Part shown: in pieces, positions 11,078-22,100 of the stretch
Position numbering within the stretch: position 1 is the stretch's first letter
Layout of the letters: each line of letters starts with the position of its first letter
Source of the DNA: Bilabrum cf. latius
Taxonomy: Eukaryota > Bigyra: Bicosoecida > Bigyra > Bicosoecida
Assembly: GCA_965178125.1 (NCBI GenBank)
Contig: OZ237753.1
Span: forward strand, 62,001 to 126,000
Length of the DNA stretch: 64,000 bases
Direction: 5' to 3'
Program-made: the position numbers and the translations under genes
Notes under the pieces: generated by a model
The model's input: only the letters and a program-made list of their open reading frames with translations
Told to the model about the DNA's origin: nothing
Databases searched by the model: none

Positions 11078-13501
11078 ATGCGCCGATTTGTTCAAAGCCG
11101 TTTGCCTGGAACGTTATTAAGAAGAAAACACAACGTAGTTGGTGTCAATGCTGTTTCGAGATCTGCTCGAGGACTCCATTCCGTCATCCGTAGTCGCGTC
11201 CGATCTTGGGACCTGTCGTGGGCTCGAACAACTAGGCAAGCTAGAGCGGTACCGACGGCAACCGATTGGCTGTTTAGTACCGCAAGTTATGCATCCCGCG
11301 CTGGCGACAGCGACGAGGGTGCAAAGCGCAGGGGCTCTGAGAAAGCCGCCGCAGCAGCAAACAGGGCCAGCGCGCAGGCGGCCGCAGCCGCGGGTGCAGC
11401 GGCAGCAGCCGCAAGCACCGGCGGCATGCGAGAGGCCACAGGCGACTGGGAGTCTGCTCGTCGGATTCTGGGCGGCCTCGCGACGCACCTGTGGCCGAAA
11501 GACGAGCCCACGCTCCGGATGCGGGTACTCGCTGCCCTAGGGCTCCTCGTCGGCGCCAAGCTCGTCAACATCCAGGTGCCCTACATGTTCAAAGCAGCCG
11601 TGGACTCGTTAGGCAAGGCCGCGGGGCAGGATGGCGCTATCAAGGAGGGCGCAGAAACCGCCGCGCTGGCAGCCCAGGAGGCCCAGGGTGCCGTGGAGGC
11701 TGCGGGGCTGACGGCCGAGGGCATCGGGGGAACAATCGGGGGAACAATGTTCGCCCTCCTCGCGGGGTACGGCGTGGCGCGGACGGCGGCGGCGGGGATG
11801 CAGGAGGCCCGAAACGCGGTGTTTGCCACGGTGGCCCAGCGTGCCATCCGCAAGGTGGCTGGGGACGTGTTCCAGCACCTGCTCGATCTCGACCTGAGGT
11901 TTCACCTGGGCAGGAGGACAGGGGAGGTGAGCCGCGTGCTGGACCGCGGGTCCCGCAGCATCAATTTCGTGCTCTCTGCCATGGTGTTCAACGTGGTGCC
12001 CACGATTCTCGAGATCGGGCTCGTGTCCGGCATACTGGGCTGGAGCTTCGGGCCACAGTACGCTGCCGTGGTGGTGGGCACGCTGGCGGCGTACACCGCC
12101 TTCACCATCGGCGTCACCCAGTGGCGGACACAGTTCCGGAAGGACATGAATCGCATGGAGAACCAGGCCAGCAGCCGCGCGGTGGACGCCCTGATCAATT
12201 ACGAGACGATCAAGTACTTTGGGAACGAGAAGCACGAGGTCAGCGAGTACGACGAGAAGCTGGGAGGATATTAGGAGGCATGGCTCCGGACACAGACGAG
12301 CCTCAGCTTTCTGAACTTCGGTCAGAACGCGATTTTCTCGGTGGGCCTCAGCTCTGTGATGCTCATGGCCGCAGGGGGCATCATGCGTGGGGAGATGACC
12401 GTGGGTGACTTGATTCTCGTGAACGGGCTCTTGTTCTAGCTGTCCGTCCCCTTGAACTTCATCGGGTCCGTGTACAGGGAGGTGAGGCAGGCCCTCATTG
12501 ACATGGAGCAGATGTACGCGCTGAGGGACACGGCCCCTGACGTGGAGGACGGGCCCGGGGCGAAGCCGCTCGTCTTCCGGCCCGGCCGTGGGGGGGAAAC
12601 CGATGTGATGAGTGCGAGCACTGGGGCGACTGCAGTTGCACCGGACGGTCAGTGGGAGGGCGCGACGGGGCCCGGGCCCGTGGGCGAGATCAAGTTCGAG
12701 AACGTTCGTTTCAGCTACGACGGGCACCGGGACATCCTGTCCGGCCTCAACCTCACGGTCAAGGCCGGCCAGACCGTGGGCGTGGTGGGCCCGAGCGGCT
12801 GCGGCAAGTCCACCTTGGTTCGTCTCGTGTACCGTTTCTTTGACCCCCAGGAGGGGCGCGTGCTGGTGGATGGGCAGGACGTGCGGGATGTGACGAGTGC
12901 GTCCCTGCGCCGCGGGCTGGCGGTTGTCCCCCAGGACACGGTTCTGTTCAACGACACGCTGTACCACAACTTGCACTACGGGGACCTCGATTCGCCCCGT
13001 GAGGCCGTGCTCGAGGCGGCGAGGGTCTCCCGCCTGGAGGAGCAGGTGAGCAGGATGCCCCACGGCTACGACACGGAGGTGGGGGAGAGGGGCCTAAAGC
13101 TCTCGGGGGGGGAGAAGCAGAGGGTGGCCATCGCGCGGGCGGTGCTCAAGGGAGCCCCCGTACTGCTGTGTGACGAGGCCACGTCCTCTTTGGACACCAC
13201 CACGGAGGCCAGCATCATGGGCGCCCTCCGGGAGGTGGCAAAATCCAGGACGACCGTCATGATCGCGCACCGGCTGACGACGGTGATGGACTGCGACCAG
13301 ATCGTGGTGCTGGACCAGGGCAAGGTGGAGGAGCAGGGGACGCACGAGCAGCTGCTCGAGAGGAAGGGGCTCTACTGGAGCATGTGGCAGCAGCAGCTGC
13401 AGGATGGCGGGGAGGACGGAGAACAGAGAATGGGAGGGACCAGGGGCGAGGAGGAGGCGGCCGAGGCGCTGCAGTCGCTTGCTACCGGGCCCCGGACTTG
13501 A
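11078..13501 (+). CDS. ATM1: mitochondrial ABC half-transporter ATM1/ABCB7
   Basis: Single-exon 807-aa protein from ATG 11078 to TGA 13499-13501. The N-terminus is Arg-rich and acid-free like a mitochondrial presequence. The transmembrane domain (about 145-470) contains the family blocks [14 protein letters not shown] and [13 protein letters not shown]. The nucleotide-binding domain has Walker [10 protein letters not shown] (from about 572), signature LSGGEKQR (675), Walker [12 protein letters not shown] (D699) and H-loop [11 protein letters not shown]1 exports a glutathione-linked sulfur or iron-sulfur precursor from mitochondria for cytosolic Fe-S assembly. Two in-frame TAGs occur. The one at 12437-12439 (residue 454) sits in GLLF-X-LSVPLNF, where the family has Gln, which is strong support for TAG=Gln. 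The other is at 12272. Confidence 0.95.
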
Positions 13502-13677
13502 TGACGGAGCATTCGACTGCCAGTGGTGGGAGAGGGGATGCGTGGTTTGTTTTGTTTTGCCGCGCGGGGACATCTCATGCGATGGCATCGGGTTTGCTTG
13601 CATGGGATATTTGAACAGATCACACATGTGCAGGTTGTTGTGAGCCACTGCACATATAAGGTTATAATACAGCACTG

Positions 13678-13697
13678 TAGGCCTAGATCTAGGCCTA
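13678..13697. repeat. 20-bp perfect palindrome
   Basis: The sequence reads identically on both strands around a central AGATCT. It lies about 180 bp downstream of the ATM1 stop. No function is assigned; it could be part of a 3' processing region or a repeat end. Confidence 0.5.
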
Positions 13698-13765
13698 GGC
13701 AGGCTCAACGGCCAACTCGGAGCTACTATATCGCGGACCAGATGTCAGATGTCTCGACCAGAAGG

Positions 13766-13985
13766 GGGGGATCTGATATTTGTGAGACAGATGGAACGTA
13801 GGCCAACCCTGCCTTGACGTTGGCGACTGCCATGGCGAAGTTGTGGTTTTCGGCTGCACCTAGACTACAGGCTGGCAAATTTCTCCGAGGAGTCCCAAGC
13901 CGCCCTGACGAGAGGCCGTTTGGCCTCCGCTGCAGCCCCCCTCGAACTCTTCGAGACAAAGTCGAGGATCCTTTGAGCCCGGTTG
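13766..13985 (-). pseudogene. degraded paralogous copy of the 18.1-kb reading frame
   Basis: The reverse complement matches 18122-18290 closely: shared GATCCTCGA..TTTGTCTCGAAG, a GCAGCCGAAAAC block and CGCCAACGTCAAGGCAGGGTTGG. It then jumps over about 200 bp and matches again at AATATCAGATCCCCCC (18500 region). The frame is disrupted relative to the 18.1-kb copy, so this is a decayed copy with an internal deletion, or one member of a dispersed repeat. The rest of 13502-14338 shows no gene. Confidence 0.55.
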
Positions 13986-14338
13986 CGGGGGGACTCCGGA
14001 TCTGATGTTGCCAACAGTGTGTTATGATCCTAACGCCGTATGGGGTTCGGTGTTGATGCCAGAGTGGGGGCGCGTGAATGTCTCGTTGGGTTCCGATGGC
14101 GGTTGCGACCGGGAAGGTGCGACCAAGCCAACGGATTGCTTGCGATGACGCGCATACCCTCTCTGTGTTCAGGAGAGGGGCGGAGATTGGGTAATTTTTG
14201 CTGAAAGTTCCTGCTAGGTTGCGCGTACACTCCGGCGTCACGTGCAGATAAAACAAGAATTAGGGGCCTAAGGCTAGAACGCCTATATTGAGTAGATCTA
14301 TTGCTTGCTTGTTCACCTTGCCCGTCAGTCATCTCATC

Positions 14339-17149
14339 ATGTTTGTTGTTATAAGCTTGATCTCGGCCTGCTCGTTATTGGTACAACCAAGTGCGGGTCG
14401 CCTGAAGCCAACGACGCGCACCCCAGCACTAGGCGTTTTGTCGGACGCACTGTCGCAACAGCCACAAAGTCGCTGTACAAGCAAGTCATATGGCTCTAGT
14501 TTAGTCATAGGTGGCCTAGGCAATAAATTGTACCAGCAGGCCGCTCATCGAAGCTTGATGGGGCTACTACGGAGGGCTTGCTATCAGATGGCAAACAAAT
14601 ACCGACCGAGTAGCAGTAGCAGTCAGGAATGGAACCAGAAGGCTAGGCGGCAATTTGAAGTGATGTGCCCAAGGGGTGTGTTTCCTACTGAGGCGCTACC
14701 TCCTATTCAAGTCAGGACCGTACTTTTAGACGTATTAGGCACCTTCAGCAAAGCACGACAAGCCATCGCAGCAATGCGGCGAAAAATTGCATGGCCTCAC
14801 ATGCTGCTTTCGCATGTCAATGAGACGGCTCGGACAGTCAACATGTACGATTGCGGGGGAATGTCCCCATGCGGCATGGTGGCGGTCACAATGTGCACAT
14901 CAAGCGAGGAAGTGCTCCGCTGGAGCCCGGCTATGCTCGGGGCCGCCCAGTACAGGGTAAATTAGCTGCGGGGCGTGAATGGAAGCATGCCTCCAGGACA
15001 GGGCATCGCCCTCCCCCAGCTGTTTGCAGACTACCAGCAAACCCAGCCGCCGGGTACCATCCTGGCGATGCCTGGCGACCCTGAGGCTGGGCTGCCCGCG
15101 GGAGTGCAGACGAGTGCGGCTGCAGGGGCGGGGGGCCTCATCGGGACGCTCCAGATGCTCGCACAGGATCCCATGCAGCCGGACAAAGCCGAAAATGTGC
15201 CTCTCAGTGGTTCCAACGGTGGCACCATGGGCCACGATGCCGGCGGTGAAGGAGAGGGGACAGGGGCGGGGTGGTCCGTGGTGACGTACGGGAATGCCGA
15301 GTACCTGGGCCTGGCCATGGCCCATGATGCAGGGTACAAAGAGGTGGCGCGTGCCTTCTCGCCCCCTCGGGCTGTGGCTGCCGTGCTTCGGCTGCAGATG
15401 GCCATGCCGCACAGCTGGGATAGTCACAGCAAGGCTAGGCTCACTCGCTGGCTTGGGGGAGCAAATGAGGAGTGCTTCACAGATCGATGGAGGAAATCCA
15501 GCCTCCTGGCCGACTTAGGTCTCATGTGTGGCGACGGGGGCCGCAGAGGTGCCTCGGGATGGGAGACGGACAGACAGCGGGGCATCATGATGACCGGGCG
15601 GGAGGGGGAACCATCCCCCGCGCCACCGAGGTGCATTGGCACTGAGGTGCTGCAGGCGCCCGGCCTCCTGGATCGAGCCAGCCGCTACCACAAGGGGAAG
15701 CTGCCCTGGGTGGAGGAAGCCAAGGCCCAGTAGATCTAGAGCACGGAGCGCGGGTGGGAACTCGTGGGAGCCGGTGTGACGAGTGGCCCCGAGGCCCGCG
15801 CAGTGGTGCAGCGCGGGGTCGATCTGCACGAGGCTGCCGTTCGTCACCTGCGGAATTCATCGTCGATCCCTTTTTCTTTCTCCTCACCCTCTTGCGAGTC
15901 CCTTCTTGAGACGGAGCTAGCAGTGGCAGGGCGTGTGGCGGACAACCCATGGGAGGAGGAATTTGAAGATGAAAATGATGCAGTGTCAGGGAACAACGAA
16001 GCGGTGCCACCGGATTCGCCCAGAGCACCGGTCACGCCAGCAGACCTGGCCAAAGCCCGCAAGGAGGCAGCCAAGCTGCTGGCACCCACCCTGCGAGCCG
16101 GCATCCCCGAGGCTGGGGGCCCCAAGCTCGTGTGCCTTCACTACCGAACGTTCGCTCCAATCTACCCGGGGTTCCGCTGGCATCCCCCGGGCCAGTATCT
16201 TGAGGAGGCCTTGGCCCTGGCGGCAGCTGACGCGGTGCCGTGGGCGTTCCGGAGGGCGGTGCTGGCAGTCACGGGAATCGATCCTGGGACCGGGCGGGCT
16301 CCAAGCGAGGCGGATCCCCGCGAGAGCGGCAGCACTGCAGGTGGGGCCGCGAACGAGGAGGACGGGGCCTGGGAGGAAGAGGAGGACGGCAAGCCTGCGG
16401 GGCTGTCGCTGCCCCTCGTGGTCCGTGCTCTGTCCTCTCGGCGTGGAGCTGCCCTGGAGGTGCTGAGGAAGCTGTAGCACCAGGGGCACATCCGGCTGCA
16501 GCTTGCGACCATCTCGGGGGACGCGCTTCGGAAGGCCCATTCGAACCTGTTCTACCTGATGGTACAGATCCACGACGCGGTCAAGTGGGAGTGGAGGCAG
16601 GAGTGGCGGCTGGAGCACGAGGACAGGGGCGAGAACCAGGGCGGGAGCGAGCTCATCGACCTCTGGGCCCTCTCGCTGTGTGACGAGCTCGTGCACTCGT
16701 CATCCACCTTCAGCACCTGGGCGGGGCTCATCGGGGAGGCTGCTGTCAGGGCCACGGCGGAGGGAATGAAGCGCGCGGTCGTGCGTGGCGGCCGCCGGGC
16801 TGCATCGCACGAAGGCGACGCGGGGAGGATCCCGCTGGGCGACCTGTCGGTGCCCCCGCGGCGGTGCAGCGTGACCGCGCCAGGCGGTTACCTGTTTCAG
16901 TTCGAAGAGGACCCGCAGTTGGGGCCCCCCTCCAGCGGGTGCTCCCGGCTCGTGAAGGAATGGTGGCATGCGCAGCGGGCTGCCTGGGTGGGGCCCCGCG
17001 GCGTGGCGCAGGACCTGTGGGAGGCGGCGTCTTAGAAGGAAGCCCAGGTCACCTTTGATCGACACGCTCGCCTCTACAGACTTGGCTGGGGTGGGTAGCT
17101 TGGCAACCATTCTCTTGGGTCTCCGAGGATCGGGCCGTACATGGCCTGA
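14339..17149 (+). CDS. large unknown protein, possibly targeted or secreted
   Basis: 936-aa frame from ATG 14339 to TGA 17147-17149 that needs TAG=Gln at six sites (14963, 15731, 15737, 16475, 17033, 17096). Without it only fragments remain. The N-terminus MFVVISLISACSLLV is a hydrophobic signal-like core followed by an Arg/Ser/Thr-rich stretch, suggesting ER or bipartite organelle targeting. The rest is largely helical, with Gly-rich linkers and an acidic patch (NPWEEEFEDEND). A conserved-looking aromatic block (LHYRTFAPIYPGFRWHPP) precedes a helical C-terminal domain. I recognise no family. Codon use is less GC-biased over the first 600 bases than afterwards. The exact start is uncertain because the frame extends a little upstream without another ATG. 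Confidence 0.65.
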
Positions 17150-17263
17150 ACCAGCTGTTGAGGATCACCAGGTCATGTGTTACGTCGCCAATTGCAGGTA
17201 AGCTCGCAGATATCATGAAAGCATTGTCTGACGCATAAGCAATTGATTTCAACAACAAAAAAT

Positions 17264-17770
17264 TTAAAGCTTGCCCTGCTTCTTTGACTTTGACTGGGTT
17301 GAGGTCTTCCTCGCGGCATCCGCCGTTGCTTGCTGCTCAGCCAGCAAGATGGACCGGATTCTGTTCCTGGCTTCGTCCTGTGTCGCACTTGGTGGCGCAC
17401 CCATTGCCGCGGAAATATCCTAATGACCATTCTCTGCAGAAGTTTCCCGCGGCGTTCCAGTGTCATCGCTGTCATCCTGCGCAGCTTCGTCCGCACTTTC
17501 GTCGTCGTCGGGGCAGCCTTTCCGCCTGAATGCATCATACTAACAGCCGAGACCATACAAGCTAAGCAGAGTCATAGAACCAAATACTGCGCTCCAGGTC
17601 TTATTGTCCTCGTAGATCATGAAGTAGAACACTGCGTTGCCAAAAACGCAGCACACGTTGCCAAGAAGGAGGAAGAAATCCTGCTTCTAGTTGATACCCA
17701 TTCCTGCAAACAATGCAGTACCTGCTATCATGCATACAGCTAAAATTTGTGCAAGCTGGTTCTGATTCAT
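17264..17770 (-). CDS. small multi-spanning membrane protein, unknown
   Basis: 168-aa frame, ATG 17770 to TAA 17266-17264, with three in-frame TAGs read as Gln. Three hydrophobic segments (about residues 6-24, 33-56, 62-76) are separated by short polar loops. An acidic tail (PDDDESADEAAQDDSDD) and a basic helical C-terminus ending KSKKQGKL follow. The topology suggests a small organellar or ER membrane protein with a cytosolic tail; no family recognised. It is one of the genes here that terminates with TAA, important for showing that TAA is still a stop. It is tail-to-tail with the 936-aa gene. Confidence 0.68.
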
Positions 17771-17888
17771 TGAATTACTTCAAACTCAGGAATTGGTGCA
17801 GAGGGATCGAGCAATGAAGTCGGGCTGTATATTTCAATTTCATCTGTGTGAGTGTGTTTGTAGCCCACAAATAGCGATCCTCGAATAT

Positions 17889-17961
17889 GCACATATGGCG
17901 CAGTTGGAAGCGCGCGAGTTTACGGTTCTCGAGGTCCCGGGATCGAGACCCGGTATGTGTT
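17889..17961 (+). tRNA. tRNA-Arg (anticodon ACG) candidate
   Basis: Folds by eye as a cloverleaf. Acceptor GCACATA/TATGTGT (one G-U pair), D-stem GCGC/GCGC, anticodon stem CGAG/CTCG with a 7-nt loop TTACGGT giving anticodon ACG, and T-stem CCGGG/CCCGG. The A box TGGCGCAGTTGG is perfect. A TTTT run three bases downstream suits Pol III termination. Oddities: T54 is replaced by A in the T-loop, and there is a T-T mismatch closing the anticodon stem. It is not a TAG-reading tRNA. It could also be a tRNA-derived repeat. Confidence 0.65.
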
Positions 17962-18096
17962 ACGTTTTCCGCTTTTTCCCGGGGTCAGAATTAAGCTGGA
18001 TTAGCCCTTCCTGAGTGTAACTCCACGTTATGGGGCTCGCGGCTGAACACTTTTATTGATTTGCACGCAACTGAGCCGATACCAGACGGCCACAAT

Positions 18097-18423
18097 ATGT
18101 ACTCACGGGTCATGCAGGACCACTCAAGGATCCTCGATTTTGTCTCGAAGGGATCGAGGAGGGCTGCAGCGAAGGCCAAACGGGCGCTCGCAAGGGCGGT
18201 CCGGGAGGACTTTGCCAGCCTGGCTGTAGGGGCAGCCGAAAACAACAACCTCGCCGTGGCGATCGCCAACGTCAAGGCAGGGTTGGCTCAGAACGGGCAG
18301 CAGGACGGGGTGCCGGCAGCGGGCGCCGGAGGGAACGTGAATGCTGACGCTCCCCAGCCTGAGGGGGACATGGGTCCTCAGGGTGGAGCTTAGGTGGTTT
18401 AGGCCATTGCAGCTGAAGCGTGA
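18097..18423 (+). CDS. small Ala-rich hypothetical protein
   Basis: 108-aa frame from ATG 18097 to TGA 18421-18423 with two TAGs (18391, 18400) read as Gln. The first half is a basic amphipathic helix (SRRAAAKAKRALARAVRED) followed by a short conserved-looking block (GAAENNNLAVAIANVKAGL). The end is Gly/Ala/Asn-rich. A degraded homologous copy lies at 13.8 kb on the other strand. Both strands of this segment are open, so coding status is uncertain; it may instead be a dispersed element next to the tRNA. Confidence 0.35.
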
Positions 18424-19156
18424 AGTCTGGTAGGTCCCGGGCCCTCGTTCCAGATGTTTCTTCGTGATAGCGTGCGCTTTTGAGGTGAGTACACAAAATA
18501 TCAGATCCCCCCCCCCCCCAGACGGCCGTCAGGCTCCTCAGTGAGTCCTCACTCCTATCAAGAAATAAGTACGAACTGCTCAAGCGTGAGTAAACATGAG
18601 AAGCGCTAGACTTGTTCAAAACACCCAACCACCACTCTCGGCGGGGGTGCCTTTGCCCCCCGTCATCCTTCGCTAGTGTGCAGCTCGCAGCTCGTGAAGC
18701 ACCCCACGGACGGCCATCGAGGCTGACGTGGTAGGTGCGAGCCGCGAGGGCCACCAGCCGGCGGCCCCTCACCAGCTCAAACCAAACTACTGAGGGTAGG
18801 TGGATGTCGTTTATCCACCGCCACTAAGTGCAATATACACGGAATCCATTGAACTCTGCGTGAATGGCATTATCGAAGATGAAGACAACTTTACACCCCG
18901 GGCCAAGGCGGCGCGTGCCATCACCACAACACCGCGTGCTCACCTCGAGCGACACCAAAACAGTACATTTTCCGGCGTTTGCCTGTCGGGATTTGGTTAC
19001 AACACATGTAAGTAATAAAATTCTCTCGGCAATTTGTGTGTGCATAGCTATCTCTGGCCCTGTGTGCCGTTTCAAGGCAAGAAGAAGTGGCACGCGCCAC
19101 TTTACCACAACTTGACTTGCGATGAATATCCACCTCCGCCGCAGCAGAAGGGCATC
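18424..19156. other. upstream region of giant gene copy A
   Basis: No gene recognised. It holds a C-run of about 14 at 18508 and, from about 18872, sequence homologous to the 5' flank of copy B (from 45461) but clearly more diverged than the coding part. Promoter and 5' UTR of copy A should be here. Confidence 0.5.
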
Positions 19157-22100
19157 ATGAAGGCTGTATTATGTTCAATAGCAGTTGCTTTGAGTTTGGC
19201 GGCCGCATCGGACCCCCTTAAGGACGGTCTTGGCGATGACGTGGAGCTGCTCATCCACCTGGACTTTTCAACCAATTCGTATGGGCGAGTACTCACGCAG
19301 AAGAACTCTGATAAGGCAAAGCTAGGCTCTGGGTCTTGGCAAGGCTTGCGTGCGGCGTACACCGCGTTCTCCAACACGTAGATGTCGCCGTGGGTGTACA
19401 CGAGTCGAGTGGGGTGCTTCTCAGCCGCCTACATGACCAGCTCCGTCATCATGGAGTACGTCCCGGCGACAACTGAAGCGGCTGATATGAAGAAGATTGA
19501 TATCAGTAGCAGCCACAACAGGTACATTTTTGCGGTCGGACAGCCTTACACGTACCCAATGCCATTGTATCCTTGGGAGGTCATCAGTATGGGTGAGAGA
19601 CGTACAGCGCCTGTTGCACTCTCGTATGTCACAATCAGCCGCAAGGGTCTGCAGCGTTGTGGTGATGCCTGATTGTACAGGTTGGCATAGCATTGGCACG
19701 TCGTCCAAGTATCCATGATTCGCACGTTCTGTGTCGCAGGCCGCATCGTCAGGAGCTACGGTCAGCGAGTCCGCAACGGCTGGAACCTCGGCTGGGACGG
19801 CACCGTGACTTAGTACTACTACGCCAACCCGGCTTCTGCCAGAAACCGGCCCGTGCTTGGATTCATGGGCCGGTCTGGAACCGCTGGCTCAGCCAATTCG
19901 CAGGCACAGGCGTCGCTCAAGAAGGAGGAGCTGCCGTACAACTTCGGTTTCTCCTCGTATAGCGGCTGGCGTGACGAGAACCCGATGGTGATGGCGGGGT
20001 GGACCAAGAAGGTAGGAACAGAGCACCAGTTCCACGTGGGTCTGAACGACGACATCTCCGAGAGCCCTGCCTCGGGCACTAGGAACCAACAGACGTTCCA
20101 AGGCGTGTCGGCCTCGTATTCGAGCCTGCGGGACTTCACCGGAGCCGTCTACTCAACTGGTGAGCAACATTGGAGCTGTTGTTGCAAAAGCACGAGCCTG
20201 TATAGCCCATGCGTGATGCCCTTGTCTCCTTGATTCCTTGCTCTCGCAGCCAGCCGCCTCCGCATCGGCAGGGACTATGGGGAGGTGCAGGGGCGCACCG
20301 TCAACGGGATGCCGTACATAGTGAGTTTTCCGCATGCTTTGACAAATGGATTGCATGTCAGCGGCTGTGGCAATTAGACTGGTGTCTCCTTCTACAACCA
20401 CATGAATCCCCCCTCCGCAGAACGAGATCAGGCCGAGGAGCGGCCTCAGTTACATGCTCGAGTACCTCGTTTACACAGCCCCCGCCGACAAGCCCATGAA
20501 CACCACCACCATGAAGCGGATCAGTACTCATCTTCAGAACAAGTACAAGCCCTCAGTGCTCCCTGCAGTCAGCCAGCTGGTCCCCACCAGCTGGCTGCCC
20601 GACTACCAGAACGAGCTAAGCCGATCCGGATGCGGCACCTACAACTCTACATCACGGACCTACTCGCTGCCACTAACCCGAAACTCTGCCTGTTACATGT
20701 ATTGTAACGGAGGAAGGAGTTTCTCTCAGGGGTACTACATGTCCTGGTCCAGGACAAACTGGTACACGTACGGCTACGCAAGCTCCGGCACCTGGGGCAG
20801 CGGGATGGGACGGTGCGGGCGGAACTGCCCCAACCTGGGCATGCCCGAGAATACTGAATCCTGCAGGCGCGTGCACAACTACATGGGCTTCGGGGACGAC
20901 CTGGACGAGCTCAAGAGCAAGGAAGGACCTGAGTGGTATCCCATGCTTGTGCCGCTGCCCGCTTTTACTGCCTCCATCAACGCGGCAGGCGACGCCTGGA
21001 AGGTCGAGAACGAGCGGCTGGTGCACAAGGATGCTAGCGGGGGAGGCGGATGCCCCTCTGGATCATCGTCCACAAACGCCAAGCCCGTTGCTGACTTTGA
21101 CTACCTTGGAGCCATGGGCAGCGCGCAGACATACCGGCACACATTCGGCCGCACGCTCAATGTCGAGGCCAAGTTCATCATTCCGGAGGGGACGAGGGCG
21201 CAGCTGCTGCTCCGCAAGACCACTTCTCTCACTAGCGGATACGCTGTCAGCCTCAAGGGCGGCGAGGACAGGCACCACATGACCTACTGGAGCTATGGGT
21301 ACGACGCGACGGAGCGCAGGTGGATGTACACCGAGACGGAAGTCCGTTTTACAAAGGACTGCAGTATCCCAACGGACGACACGGAGGAGCCCCAGCTCAT
21401 CCGAGCCGAGCAGGACGCCACCAATATCAAGGTGTACTGCGGTGACGAGCTCGTGTCCACGTTCAGCGATCCGTCCCGGAGCGTCCCACTCAACTTCGGC
21501 ATGCAGGGCATTGCGGCGCAGGGCGACGGCGTGGAGATCGACGATTTCAAGGTGTGGACTGACTGCAAGGACAGCACGCAGTGCGATGGGATCGTGACTG
21601 GCGAGTTCTGCGAATTCCAGTGCAGGGCGGGATACGTGGCCGTTGCCGATTCGGAAGAGATGAGGTCCTGCGACTCGAACGGTGACTTTGCTGGCGAGGA
21701 CCTCAAGTGCCAGCCGGCGCCCCCGACCATCCCCGACTTGGATGATGCGCTGGAGGTGGAGGAGCGCGTGATGCCCGGCACGCTGGTGGGCAGCCCCATC
21801 CAGGGCACCACACTGAGCGACGACCAGGCCATCCTGTGGTCCATCAAGCCGGAAGGGAACAACGACGGGCAGACAAAGGACGCCAGCGATAACTTCTTAC
21901 CGGTGTTCACGATCGGGCTGTGTGACGGCTAGATCAAGGTGGCCAATGCTATCTTGGACTACGCCGTCAAGACCCAGTACGTGATCACTGTGGTGGGCAA
22001 GACGGACGGCAAGGATATCGCTGCCAGCGAGGTCGACGTGACCATCAACGTGCTGGACCGCAACGACCCGCCCGTCATGGACTAGATGGATCCCGTGATG

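Noticed and set aside
18272-18772. 166-aa minus-strand frame upstream of giant gene copy A
   Set aside because: It crosses a C14 homopolymer and antisense of another frame, with no ATG-supported domain or homologous copy retaining the frame.
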